Assembly (NCBI RefSeq): GCF_000720325.1
Contig: NZ_JOJM01000039.1
Location: 1-64,000 of the forward strand
Direction of reading: 5' to 3'
DNA: 64,000 nucleotides
From: Streptomyces sp. NRRL B-1347
Lineage (GTDB): Bacteria; Actinomycetota; Actinomycetes; Streptomycetales; Streptomycetaceae
Shown: piece by piece, positions 24,769 to 32,550 of the stretch
Position numbering within the stretch: the stretch's first letter is position 1
Layout: every line of letters begins with the position of its first letter
Notes under the pieces: model-generated
Told to the model about the DNA's origin: nothing
What the model saw: the letters and a program-made list of their open reading frames with translations, nothing else
The model's database searches: none
Position numbers and translations under genes: made by a program

Positions 24769-24797
24769 ACACGACGCCGTGAACACGACGCCGTGAA
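24765..24797. repeat. 14-bp tandem repeat across the EEP stop codon
   Basis: GTGAACACGACGCC occurs at 24765-24778 and again at 24779-24792, with a partial third copy. The first copy contains the TGA stop of the EEP gene; because 14 is not a multiple of three, repeat-number change would alter nothing upstream but would shift downstream frames. Confidence 0.8.
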
Positions 24798-24810
24798 TGA
24801 CGACGGTGAG

Positions 24811-25869
24811 CTAGCCGCGCGGCAGCACCGTCGAGAGCACCTGCGGCAGCGGGTACCAGTCCGCCGACACGACGCTGGCGTGCCGCCCCGCGAGCAGCGC
24901 GACCCGGTCGCGGGCCTGGGCCTCGGTCGGCCGGGTGCCGTCGATGGCGGGCGCCACCTTGTGAGCGTCGGTCATGACGACCAGATAGCCCCGGTCGGCG
25001 TACCACTTGGTGTCGACCGATCCGCCCGCGTACACCGAGGAGTCGCCGTCGAAGAGCACGAACCAGGGCCGGATCGAGGCGTCCGCGTACCGTGTGCGCG
25101 GGTCCCCGGACGCGGCGCCGAGCACGGCGGGGAAGGCTGCGGCGTCGCCGAGCCTGCCCGCGGCGGCCAGGTCGCGCAGGTGCGTGGCGTACTCGCGGTC
25201 GGTCCACAGGGTGTCGGCCGGGTTGTTCTGCTCGACGGTGCCGGGGATCAGCTCGACGACGAACTTGCCCGCGAGCGCGGCCCTGCCGGGCCAGCCCTTC
25301 GCGCGCACGGCCTCATCGAGCGTGGCCCCGCCGGTGGCCAGGTCACCCGGCCGGTACAGGGCGTCCCCGAGCTTGGCCTTGAGGAGGGCGTCGAGGTCGG
25401 CGGGCCCGCGTCCGCCCCGCGCCTGGAAGCCGTCCTTCAGCTCGACCTTGAGGAGCACGGGCCGGTGCCCGGGGTGCGCGTCGTGCCAGGCCTTCAGGTC
25501 GGCGAGGCAGCCGTCGAGGCGCTGGTCGCGCGCCTTGGTGCGCAGCTCCTGCGGGCGCTGCGCGTTCTCGCAGTTGTTGTCGTTGCCGATCGGGTTGGAG
25601 TGCGAGACGCGCCAGCCGGCGCCGAAGACGTTGGTCCACACGTCGAGTTCGAGCATGGCGGCGCCGGAGTCGAGCGCGTCGGCGAAGTAGGGGTACTTCG
25701 CCTTCTCGTACGCGTTGTGGACGCCGACGCCGGTGGTGGCGCCGTACGAGGCGTCGCTCCCGGTGGCCGTGGGCTCCGCGGCCGCCGCCGTCCCCGCGAG
25801 CGAGGCCGCGACGACGACGCCCCCCGCCACCATCCCGCGTATCGCCTTCCGCACCGCCACCACGCGCAC
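24811..25869 (-). CDS. Secreted phosphoinositide phospholipase C-like protein
   Basis: A 352-residue exported protein of the calcium-dependent PI-PLC family (PLC X-like TIM barrel). The signal peptide runs to about residue 30 (VAASLAGTAAAA). Catalytic features are VGVHNAYEKAKYPYF (first His), MLELDVWTN (Glu-x-Asp metal site), WRVSHSNPIGNDNNC (second His) and LLKVELKDG. The product would cleave glycerophospho-inositol-type lipids or related phosphodiesters outside the cell. I use the GTG at 25869 with AAGGGG six bases upstream; a GTG at 25890 adds seven residues. It is convergent with the EEP gene and divergent from DUF3574. Two other phosphoesterases in the window (4.9 and 27.3 kb) are also exported. 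Confidence 0.88.
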   Translation of the reverse strand: MRVVAVRKAIRGMVAGGVVVAASLAGTAAAAEPTATGSDASYGATTGVGVHNAYEKAKYPYFADALDSGAAMLELDVWTNVFGAGWRVSHSNPIGNDNNCENAQRPQELRTKARDQRLDGCLADLKAWHDAHPGHRPVLLKVELKDGFQARGGRGPADLDALLKAKLGDALYRPGDLATGGATLDEAVRAKGWPGRAALAGKFVVELIPGTVEQNNPADTLWTDREYATHLRDLAAAGRLGDAAAFPAVLGAASGDPRTRYADASIRPWFVLFDGDSSVYAGGSVDTKWYADRGYLVVMTDAHKVAPAIDGTRPTEAQARDRVALLAGRHASVVSADWYPLPQVLSTVLPRG

Positions 25870-26067
25870 CGCCGTCCCCTTCCACCGCACCGGTCAAGTC
25901 CGGGGAAACGTACGGGATTCATGTGACGTCGCGGAAGACGGCGACTTACGGCCACACCTCGTGGCGCTGCCGCTGCGCGGGCCGCGGTCCCCCTACTGTT
26001 GTCGACCGTCGAAGATCGGACCTGGGGACCACGTCCGGTCGTGCCCCGCCACGAAAGGCACCCTCAC

Positions 26068-26541
26068 ATGGCGCTCACCCTCACGCTCACCGGCCCCCGC
26101 CTGGCCGTCGCCGCGGCGGCCGCGGTCCTCGCGATCGGCGCGCCGACGGCGTACGCGGCCCTCGACAGCGACACCTCGCGGGCGCCTGCCGCGTCGACGG
26201 CGGCGCGCGGCAAGCCCTTCGTCGAGACCCGTCTGTTCTTCGGCACCGAGCGGCCCGACGGCGGCCCGGCCGTGACGGACAAGCAGTTCATGAAGTTCAT
26301 CGACACCGAGGTGACGCCCGGCTTCCCCGACGGTCTGACCATCCAGCAGGGCCGCGGCCAGTGGAAGGACAGCAACGGCAGGATCGAGCGCGAGCGCAGC
26401 TACGAGCTGATCCTGCTGTACCCGACGGCCGACGCGAAGAAGAGCGACAAGCTGATCGAGGAGATCCGCTCGGACTACGAGAAGAAGTTCGCCCAGGACT
26501 CGGTGGGCCGCCTCGACGACCGGGCGCGGGTGGACTTCTGA
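26068..26541 (+). CDS. Secreted DUF3574 protein
   Basis: A 157-residue protein with a signal peptide to about residue 31 (AIGAPTAYAA) and a DUF3574 domain. The domain shows ETRLFFGTERPDGGPAVTDKQFMKFIDTEV as its first half, then TPGFPDGLTIQQGRGQWKD and YELILLYPTADAKKSDKLIEEIR. The function of this family is unknown; the exported state and small alpha-beta fold suggest an extracellular binding or inhibitory role, which is speculative. The ATG at 26068 is the only start compatible with a signal peptide. A strong hairpin follows 40 bases after the stop. Confidence 0.85.
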   Translation: MALTLTLTGPRLAVAAAAAVLAIGAPTAYAALDSDTSRAPAASTAARGKPFVETRLFFGTERPDGGPAVTDKQFMKFIDTEVTPGFPDGLTIQQGRGQWKDSNGRIERERSYELILLYPTADAKKSDKLIEEIRSDYEKKFAQDSVGRLDDRARVDF

Positions 26542-26584
26542 GCGAGCCGCCGCTGCCACCGCGGTACGGGTGACGGAGCACGGG

Positions 26585-26623
26585 CGGCGAAGGTGCCGGG
26601 GGTCTCCTCCGGCACCTTCGCCG
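26585..26623. terminator. Bidirectional terminator
   Basis: A perfect 15-bp stem, CGGCGAAGGTGCCGG (26585-26599) with CCGGCACCTTCGCCG (26609-26623), and a nine-base loop between the convergent DUF3574 and small beta-repeat protein genes. Confidence 0.85.
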
Positions 26624-26636
26624 TGCCCGGCGGCGC

Positions 26637-27056
26637 CTACCCGAGGTGCACGTCCCCCACGGTGTGGGCCTGGATGACGTTCCCGCGCTGCACGCCGCCG
26701 CTGATGGTGTTGTGCACGACCCCGCCCCGGCCGCCGTCGCCGCCGTGGCCCAGCTCGTCGAGGAGCAGGCGCAGCTCCGCCGCCGCCTGGGGGTCCGCCC
26801 GCAGGGCCCGCCGCATCCGGTTGCGCCACTCGGCGCGCGCGTCGGCCTCGGCCTCGGTGTCGCCCGCGGCCCGCGCGGCGAGCAACTCGTCCCGCAGCTC
26901 GTCGAGTTCGCCGCCGACCTGGTCCTCGCCCGCCCCGCGCCGCCGCCCGAGGAAGGCCACGACCCTGCCGCGCGCCGCGGCCCAGCCGTCCCCCACCATC
27001 GCCTGCACGAGCGCGGTGGCCCCGGCCCCGGCGAGGGCGGCCAGCTCTGCGTCCAT
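26637..27056 (-). CDS. Small helical protein with C-terminal NTISGG beta-repeat motif
   Basis: A 139-residue protein. Residues 1-100 are largely alpha-helical and charged (DELRDELLAARAAGDTEA ... ADPQAAAELRLLLDEL). The last ~25 residues form a glycine/asparagine/valine-rich tail, VVHNTISGGVQRGNVIQAHT then VGDVHLG. Tails of this kind (NxxSGxxxGxVIQ) recur in actinobacterial regulatory and conflict-system proteins that accompany NTPases, where they are thought to form a short beta-helix. No NTPase or protease partner is adjacent, so its role is unknown. The ATG at 27056 has GAAGGAG upstream, which settles the start against a longer frame to 27176. It is transcribed toward a shared terminator. 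Confidence 0.8.
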   Translation of the reverse strand: MDAELAALAGAGATALVQAMVGDGWAAARGRVVAFLGRRRGAGEDQVGGELDELRDELLAARAAGDTEAEADARAEWRNRMRRALRADPQAAAELRLLLDELGHGGDGGRGGVVHNTISGGVQRGNVIQAHTVGDVHLG

Positions 27057-27157
27057 CGGGTCTCCTTCGTGACGGTCCGGAGGTGCGTCCCTTCGCTTCG
27101 GGGTCAACGGTAGCCGGGGGCGCGGGAGTTGGCGGGGTCCAGGCCGCCCTCCTTCAG

Positions 27158-27172
27158 TAGGAAAGTTTCCTA
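27158..27172. promoter_or_regulatory. 15-bp perfect palindrome, probable operator
   Basis: TAGGAAAGTTTCCTA is a perfect palindrome about a central G, in an AT-rich pocket 95 bases upstream of the secreted metallophosphoesterase start and about 100 bases upstream of the divergent small gene. From memory, it resembles the operator of ROK-family repressors such as CsnR, reported upstream of Streptomyces chitosanase genes. Confidence 0.65.
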
Positions 27173-27191
27173 ACAATTCCCTGCCACGATA

Positions 27192-27221
27192 TTGACGCGC
27201 ACATGCTCACCTCGTCACCAT
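27192..27221 (+). promoter_or_regulatory. Putative promoter with TTGACGCGCACATGC motif
   Basis: TTGACG at 27192-27197 is a good -35 element; the -10 candidate at 18-bp spacing is CACCAT (27216-27221), which is weak. The 15-mer starting at TTGACG also occurs exactly at 40594, upstream of another secreted protein. Confidence 0.5.
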
Positions 27222-27266
27222 TCCTGGCACGGCCCCTCCCGCACCCCCCATCGCCAGGAGACGGAC

Positions 27267-28244
27267 ATGCCGCAGACACCCCTTGCCGGAAACCGGAACG
27301 ACAACAACCGCAACGCCAAGCGCCGTACCGGACGGGCCCGTTGGCTCGTGCCCGCGGCCGCCACCACCGCCCTCGCCGCCACCGGCGGCCTGCTGCTCTG
27401 GTCGCCCGCGGGGGCCGCCGAGAACGACGGCATCGGGCGGGCCGCGTTCTCCGCCGTCGCCGTCGGCGACATCGCCGAGCAGTGCACCAAGAGCGACAGC
27501 AAGTGCGCGCACCCCAAGACCGCCGCGCTCGTGCAGCAGCTGAACCCGGACTTCGTGATGACCATGGGCGACAACCAGTACGACGACGCCCGTCTGAAGG
27601 ACTTCCAGAAGTACTACGCGACCACCTGGGGCGCCTTCAAGAACAAGACGAAGCCGGTGCCCGGCAACCACGAGACGTACGACCCGGCGGGCGCCCTCAA
27701 GGGCTACAAGTCCTACTTCGGATCCGTCGCCTACCCCGACGGCAAGAGCTACTACAGCTTCGACAAGGACAACTGGCACTTCATCGCCCTGGACTCCAAC
27801 AGCTTCGACGACCGGGCGCAGATCGACTGGCTCAAGCGCGACCTCGCCGCCAACGGCAAGAAGTGCGTGGCCGCGTACTTCCACCACCCGCTGTTCTCCT
27901 CCGGCGAGCACGGCAACAACCCGGTCAGCAAACCCGTCTGGAAGCTGCTCCAGGGCGCGAAGACGGAGCTGGTCCTCGGCGGCCACGACCACCACTACGA
28001 GCGGTTCGCGCCGCAGAACGCGAACGGCGACGCCGACGCGTCGAACGGGATCGTCGAGGTCATCGCCGGCACCGGCGGCGCCAACCCGTACAAGATCGAG
28101 GAGGTGCAGCCGCACAGCCAGAAGCGGATCACCAACACCTACGGCGTGGTGAAGTTCGACTTCGCCGACGACGGGTTCTCGTGGAAGCTCATCGGGACCG
28201 ACGGGTCCACGAAGGACAGCAGCCCCGCGTACTCCTGCCGCTGA
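27267..28244 (+). CDS. Secreted metallophosphoesterase
   Basis: A 325-residue exported calcineurin-like phosphoesterase related to purple acid phosphatases. A long basic N-region precedes a hydrophobic stretch and a signal-peptidase site after ~AGAAEN (residue 50). Metal ligands are visible as AVAVGDIAEQ, MTMGDNQYDD, VPGNHETYD, AYFHHPLFSSG and GGHDHHYERF, in the correct order for a dinuclear site. It would hydrolyse phosphomonoesters or diesters outside the cell. The ATG at 27267 has CAGGAG six bases upstream. The next gene (MFS) starts 22 bases after the stop, so it may head a three-gene unit with a transporter and a membrane-anchored propeller. Palindrome and promoter lie upstream. Confidence 0.92.
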   Translation: MPQTPLAGNRNDNNRNAKRRTGRARWLVPAAATTALAATGGLLLWSPAGAAENDGIGRAAFSAVAVGDIAEQCTKSDSKCAHPKTAALVQQLNPDFVMTMGDNQYDDARLKDFQKYYATTWGAFKNKTKPVPGNHETYDPAGALKGYKSYFGSVAYPDGKSYYSFDKDNWHFIALDSNSFDDRAQIDWLKRDLAANGKKCVAAYFHHPLFSSGEHGNNPVSKPVWKLLQGAKTELVLGGHDHHYERFAPQNANGDADASNGIVEVIAGTGGANPYKIEEVQPHSQKRITNTYGVVKFDFADDGFSWKLIGTDGSTKDSSPAYSCR

Positions 28245-28266
28245 CACCGGACCTGGTGCCCCGCCC

Positions 28267-29541
28267 ATGTATCTGGCAACCACCGACGCGGTCGCCACGG
28301 CCACCGACGGCCGCCGCTCCCGCGGCCGCGTCACCGGGCCCGTCCTCGCGCTCGGCGCGGTCAGCCTCGTCACCGACATCTCCTCGGAGATGGTCGCCGC
28401 CGTGCTGCCCCTGTACTTCGTCCTGGGGCTCGGGCTCTCACCGCTCCAGTTCGGCTTCCTCGACGGGCTCTACAACGGCGTCACCGCCGTGGTCCGCCTC
28501 GCCGGCGGGTACGTCGCCGACCGGCGCGAGCGGCACAAGCTCGTCGCCGGCTCCGGCTACCTCCTGTCGGCCCTGTCCCGGCTCGGCCTGCTGCTCGCGG
28601 GCGGGGCCACCGCCGGGATCGGGGCCGCCATCGCGGCGGACCGGCTCGGCAAGGGCGTGCGGACCGCGCCGCGCGACGCGCTGATCTCCCTGCACAGCCC
28701 GCCCGACCGGCTCGGCCGCGCCTTCGGCGTGCACCGGGCGATGGACACCACCGGCGCGCTGCTCGGCCCGCTCGCGGCGTTCGCGCTGCTGTGGGTCACG
28801 GCGGACGCCTACGACGCCGTGTTCATGGTCAGCTTCTGCTTCGGGCTCTTCGGAGTGCTGCTGCTCGTCGCGTTCGTCCCGGGCCGGGAGGCGCCGCCGC
28901 CCGACCGCCGCCGGGCGCGCGGGCCTTCGGCGCCGCGCCTCGCCCTCGCCCTGCTGCGCCACGCGGCGTTCCGGCGGGTCTGCGGCGCCGCCGCGCTGCT
29001 CGGGGCCGCCACGGTCGGCGACGCCTTCCTCTACCTGCTGCTCCAGCGGCGCCTCGACTTCGCCGAGAGCTACTTCCCGCTGCTTCCGCTCGGCACCGCC
29101 GCCGTCTATCTGCTGCTCGCCGTGCCCGCGGGGCGGCTCGCCGACCGGTTCGGGCGCCGCGGACCGTTCCTCGCGGGCCACGCCGCGCTGCTCGCCGCGT
29201 ACGCCCTGCTGCTCCTGCCGACCGGCGGACATCTGCTGCTGGTGGGCGTGCTGCTCGCCCTCGGCGTGTTCTACGCCGCCACCGACGGCGTCCTGATGGC
29301 GCTGGTGGCCCCCTTCGTGCCGCCGGACCAGCGGGCCAGCGGTATGGCCGTGGTGCAGACCGGCCAGGCGCTCAGCCGGCTCGTCGCCGCCGCGGGCTTC
29401 GGCGCCGCGTGGACGCTGTGGGGCATCGGCACCGCGCTGACCTGCGCGGCCCTCGCGCTCACGGCCGCGATCGGGGGCGCGGCGGCACTGCTGCCCCGCG
29501 CCGAAGAGCCGCACGGCACGCTCCGACGGAGGACGACCTGA
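28267..29541 (+). CDS. MFS transporter
   Basis: A 424-residue major facilitator with about twelve membrane helices. Motif A-like loops are GGYVADRRERHK (between helices 2 and 3) and GRLADRFGRRG (between 8 and 9). The segment TDISSEMVAAVLPLYFVLGLGLSPLQFGFLDGL-type N-terminus and the KGVRTAPRDALIS loop are characteristic of a subgroup found beside phosphatases and hydrolases in actinobacteria and proteobacteria; the substrate is unknown. No Shine-Dalgarno sequence is clear at ATG 28267; translation may depend on the preceding gene. The stop is two bases from the propeller gene start, so the two are cotranscribed. Confidence 0.9.
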   Translation: MYLATTDAVATATDGRRSRGRVTGPVLALGAVSLVTDISSEMVAAVLPLYFVLGLGLSPLQFGFLDGLYNGVTAVVRLAGGYVADRRERHKLVAGSGYLLSALSRLGLLLAGGATAGIGAAIAADRLGKGVRTAPRDALISLHSPPDRLGRAFGVHRAMDTTGALLGPLAAFALLWVTADAYDAVFMVSFCFGLFGVLLLVAFVPGREAPPPDRRRARGPSAPRLALALLRHAAFRRVCGAAALLGAATVGDAFLYLLLQRRLDFAESYFPLLPLGTAAVYLLLAVPAGRLADRFGRRGPFLAGHAALLAAYALLLLPTGGHLLLVGVLLALGVFYAATDGVLMALVAPFVPPDQRASGMAVVQTGQALSRLVAAAGFGAAWTLWGIGTALTCAALALTAAIGGAAALLPRAEEPHGTLRRRTT

Positions 29542-29543
29542 CC

Positions 29544-30578
29544 ATGACCCGCCCGCACCTGACGACCAGGTCCACACCCCTGCCCAAGCCGATGGCCACC
29601 CGGCCTCGCGTCCTCGCCGTCGCCGTGGCCGCCGCGATCCTCGCCACCGTTGCCGTCACCTACACCGTGCGGGCGGCGCACGAGGCGCCGCCCACCGTCA
29701 CCACCTCCGAGTTCGCCCTGGACCGGGGCCAGTTGTACTTCCGCTCGACGCAGGCGGGAGCGGGCCGCGTCGCCCGGCTCCCGCTCGCGGGCCGGGGCCC
29801 GCGCACCACCGGCGGGCCCACCTGCGAGCGCTTCCACGCCGCCGGGGGCACCGGCCTGTGCCTCCTGCGCCGCCCGGGCATCCCGCCCAAGGCGTACGCC
29901 GTCGTGCTCGACGGCAGGCTGCGCGAGAAGCGGCGCATCGCGCTGCCGGGCATCCCGAACCGGGCGCGGGTCTCGGCGTCCGGGCGGATGCTGTCGTGGA
30001 CCATGTTCACCACCGGCGACTCGTACTCCGGCGGAGGCGGCTCCTTCTCCACGCGCACCTCGATCCTGGACACCCGCACCGGCTATTTGATCAAGAACAT
30101 GGAGGAGATCCCGCTCACCATCGACGGCCGCCGCCACCACTCCCCCGACGTCAACTACTGGGGCGTCACCTTCGCCCGCGACGACAACCGCTTCTACGCC
30201 ACCGTCTCGACGAAGGGGAAGACGTACCTCGTCCGCGGCGACCTGCGGAAGTGGACGGCGACGGCGCTGCGCGAGAACGTCGAGTGCCCGTCGCTGTCCC
30301 CCGACAACACCCGCCTGGCCTTCAAGAAACGGGTGCGCGAGGGCACCTCGGACCCGTGGCGCCTGTACGTCCTCGACCTGCGCACCCTGCGCGAGCGCCC
30401 GCTCGCCGAGCGCCGCTCCGTCGACGACCAGGCGGCCTGGCTCGACGACGGCACCCTGGCCTACGCCCTGCCGGGCCGCGAGGGGCGGAAACAGGACATC
30501 TGGACCGTGCCCGCCGACGGCTCCGGACGGCCCGCGCTGCGGATACCGGACGGCAGTTCCCCCGCGGCGGTGCGCTGA
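29544..30578 (+). CDS. Membrane-anchored TolB-like beta-propeller protein
   Basis: A 344-residue protein with one N-terminal transmembrane anchor (about 24-44, VLAVAVAAAILATVAVTYTV) and an external domain of repeated WD40/TolB-type strands: LSWTMFTTGD, TFARDDNRFYATVSTKGKTYLVRGD, CPSLSPDNTRLAFKK, AAWLDDGTLAYALPG and DIWTVPADGSG. This is the pattern of a six-bladed propeller that binds a ligand or protein at the cell surface. It begins two bases after the MFS stop with GGAGG upstream, so the two products probably work together, for example as sensor or lid for the transporter. That link is inferred only from gene order. The ligand is unknown. Confidence 0.85.
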   Translation: MTRPHLTTRSTPLPKPMATRPRVLAVAVAAAILATVAVTYTVRAAHEAPPTVTTSEFALDRGQLYFRSTQAGAGRVARLPLAGRGPRTTGGPTCERFHAAGGTGLCLLRRPGIPPKAYAVVLDGRLREKRRIALPGIPNRARVSASGRMLSWTMFTTGDSYSGGGGSFSTRTSILDTRTGYLIKNMEEIPLTIDGRRHHSPDVNYWGVTFARDDNRFYATVSTKGKTYLVRGDLRKWTATALRENVECPSLSPDNTRLAFKKRVREGTSDPWRLYVLDLRTLRERPLAERRSVDDQAAWLDDGTLAYALPGREGRKQDIWTVPADGSGRPALRIPDGSSPAAVR

Positions 30579-30663
30579 CGCCGCGTACACGACAGAACGA
30601 ACAGGTCACGGGCCCGGGGAAATTGAGGTGCGCCCACCCCGGCGCGCCCCGCACGATGCCCCC

Positions 30664-31083
30664 ATGACCACGCACCGCACCGTCGTCCCGTCCCTCTTCC
30701 CGCCGCCCGGATACGCCCACGCCGCAGTCGTCGAAGCCGGTACGCGGCTCGCCTTCATGGCGGGCTCCGTACCCCTGGACGCCGAGGGCGCGCTGGTCGG
30801 TGCGGGCGACGTCGCGGCGCAGACCCGGCAGGTCGTCGCCAACCTCGACGAGGCCCTGCGCGCCATCGGCAGCGACCTGTCCCAGGTCGTGGCCAGCACC
30901 GTGTACGTCGTCGGGCACGAGCCCGGCGCGCTGACCGAGGCCTGGGAGGTCGTCCGCGCCTCGGGCCTGCTCACCACCGAACCGCACACGTCCACGCTGC
31001 TCGGCGTGACCGTCCTCGGCTATCCGGGCCAGCTCGTGGAGATCACCGCCACCGCCGTGGTGCCGGGGACGAGCGGCGCGTGA
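30664..31083 (+). CDS. RidA-family enamine/imine deaminase
   Basis: A 139-residue RidA (YjgF/YER057c/UK114) protein. Family residues are visible in VEAGTRLAFMAGSVPLDAEG, the QTRQVVANLDEALRAIGSDLSQVVASTVYV helix and strand, and the C-terminal TLLGVTVLGYPGQLVEITATAV. In most RidA proteins an arginine near the end (R105) binds the substrate carboxylate; at the matching place this protein has VTVLGYPGQLVEI without an arginine, so it belongs to a divergent subgroup and deaminase activity is uncertain. The ATG at 30664 has no strong ribosome-binding site. The stop overlaps the GNAT start (GTGA), so the two are translationally coupled. Confidence 0.9.
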   Translation: MTTHRTVVPSLFPPPGYAHAAVVEAGTRLAFMAGSVPLDAEGALVGAGDVAAQTRQVVANLDEALRAIGSDLSQVVASTVYVVGHEPGALTEAWEVVRASGLLTTEPHTSTLLGVTVLGYPGQLVEITATAVVPGTSGA

Positions 31084-31523
31084 GCATCACCCTGCGGGCC
31101 GCCACCGCCGGGGACGGCGCCGCCGTGGCGGAGGTCTATCTGCGCTCGTACGACGCCGCCCTGCCGACCGTGCGCAGGGCCCACACCGACGACGAGGTGC
31201 GGGACTTCATCCGGGACGTGGTGGTGCCGCGCGGCACCACGTGGGTGGCGGAGGCGGCGGGCTCGGTCGTCGGCCTGATGGTCCTGGACGGCGAGCGGCT
31301 CAGCCAGCTCTACCTCGCGCCCGCCTGGCGCGGCCACGGCATCGGCGACCGCTTCGTCGCCCTCGCCAAGGAGCGCAGCCCGCACGGCCTGACCCTGTGG
31401 ACGTTCCAGGTCAACGCGCCCGCCCGGCGGTTCTACGAGCGCCACGGCTTCACCGCCGCCCAGTGGACGGACGGTGACAACGAGGAGGGCGAGCCGGACG
31501 TGCGCTACGACTGGCGGCCCTGA
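31080..31523 (+). CDS. GNAT family N-acetyltransferase
   Basis: A 147-residue acetyl-CoA-dependent acyltransferase. The acetyl-CoA pyrophosphate loop is APAWRGHGIGDRFV near 80-93, preceded by the strand RLSQLYL, and the C-terminal strands LWTFQVNAPARRFYERHGF are standard for the family. The acceptor is unknown. The start GTG at 31080 lies inside the RidA stop (GTGA overlap), an operon of two. The C-terminal EEGEPDVRYDW is a common ending in the YhbS-like subgroup. Confidence 0.93.
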   Translation: MSITLRAATAGDGAAVAEVYLRSYDAALPTVRRAHTDDEVRDFIRDVVVPRGTTWVAEAAGSVVGLMVLDGERLSQLYLAPAWRGHGIGDRFVALAKERSPHGLTLWTFQVNAPARRFYERHGFTAAQWTDGDNEEGEPDVRYDWRP

Positions 31524-31546
31524 ACGCCCGCTGCCGCCCCGCGCCG

Positions 31547-32533
31547 TCAGATACGGGCGTTCCGCGCGAGTTCGAGGGCGTACCGCGGCCACCAGTCCCC
31601 GGCCTCGGGCCCGCCCCTGCAGGTGCCGTCGGACTCGCCGGGGCGCTTCACCCACAGGTAGGCGTCGACGGCGGGGTCGCCGGTGCGGGTGGTGGGGGCC
31701 GTGCCGAGGGCCCGTCCGGGCGGGTTGCACCACGGCTCGACGCCCGCGTACGGCCCGTTGCCGTTGCGGCTGCTGTCGATGACGAAGTGCGGGCCGCCGC
31801 CGAGCGCCCGCGCGAGCCGGTGCCCGTACGCCGCGCTCACCGCGTCGGTGTGGAAGTTGGACACGTTCAGGGCGAAGCCGTCGGCGCGGTCGACGCCCGC
31901 CTGCCGCAGCGGCGCCACGAGCCGCCCCACCTGCGGGATCCAGGTGGCGTTGCCCGCGTCGACGTACACCTTGGTGCCCGGCTGCCGCTTGAGCCGGTCC
32001 ACGGCGTGGGCGAGCAGCTCGTACCGCTCGTCGGTGTCGGCGCCCGCGCAGCCCGCCACCGCCTGGGCGACGGCGTCCGGTTCGAGGACCACGTACGCGC
32101 CGCGCGTGCCGAGCCCGGCCGCGAAGCCGTCGATCCACGCCCGGTAGTGGTCGGCGTCGCGCGCGCCGCCCGCCGAGTAGGCGCCGCAGTCGCGGTCCGG
32201 GATGAAGTACGTGACGAGCACGGCGGTGCGCCCCGCCGCGGCCGCCCGCTCCACCAGCGAGCGCACCACCGGCTCGGGCCCGTCCTTGCTCAGCCACTCG
32301 GCCTGCGGGCGCACCGAGATCCGGGCCAGCGCCCAGGCGTCGGTGAGCCGCCCCTGCCGCATCCACGCGGCGGCCTGACGCGCGGCACTGGTGTCCGGGT
32401 TCACCCAGAAGGAGACGTCGGCACGCGGTGCCTCGACGTCGGAGGCCGGGGCGGCGGCCAGCGAGGCGAGGGCGAGCACGCCGACGACGGCGCGGCGGAG
32501 GCCACGCGAACGGGGCCGAGCTGTCTGCGGCAA
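31547..32533 (-). CDS. Secreted glycoside hydrolase family 6 protein
   Basis: A 328-residue exported GH6 (cellobiohydrolase/endoglucanase) catalytic domain with no carbohydrate-binding module. The signal peptide ends near residue 28. Family motifs are FWVNPDTSAARQAA, VTYFIPDRDCGAYSAGG with the proton-donor Asp, YVVLEPDAVAQ at about 147-156, VYVDAGNATWI, LNVSNFHTD, FVIDSSRNGNGPY, EPWCNPPGRALG and YLWVKRPGESDG. It would cleave beta-1,4-glucan outside the cell by inversion. The start is TTG 32533 with GGAG upstream; no better in-frame ATG or GTG sits before the signal peptide. It is convergent with the GNAT gene, with a 23-base gap, and lies downstream of the YfcC operon's terminator. Confidence 0.92.
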   Translation of the reverse strand: MPQTARPRSRGLRRAVVGVLALASLAAAPASDVEAPRADVSFWVNPDTSAARQAAAWMRQGRLTDAWALARISVRPQAEWLSKDGPEPVVRSLVERAAAAGRTAVLVTYFIPDRDCGAYSAGGARDADHYRAWIDGFAAGLGTRGAYVVLEPDAVAQAVAGCAGADTDERYELLAHAVDRLKRQPGTKVYVDAGNATWIPQVGRLVAPLRQAGVDRADGFALNVSNFHTDAVSAAYGHRLARALGGGPHFVIDSSRNGNGPYAGVEPWCNPPGRALGTAPTTRTGDPAVDAYLWVKRPGESDGTCRGGPEAGDWWPRYALELARNARI

Positions 32534-32550
32534 AGGAGCACTCCGATTTC

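Noticed and set aside
27173..27266. PHO box upstream of the metallophosphoesterase
   Set aside because: GCTCACCTCGTCACC has two TCACC words but not the 11-bp direct-repeat spacing of a PhoP site.
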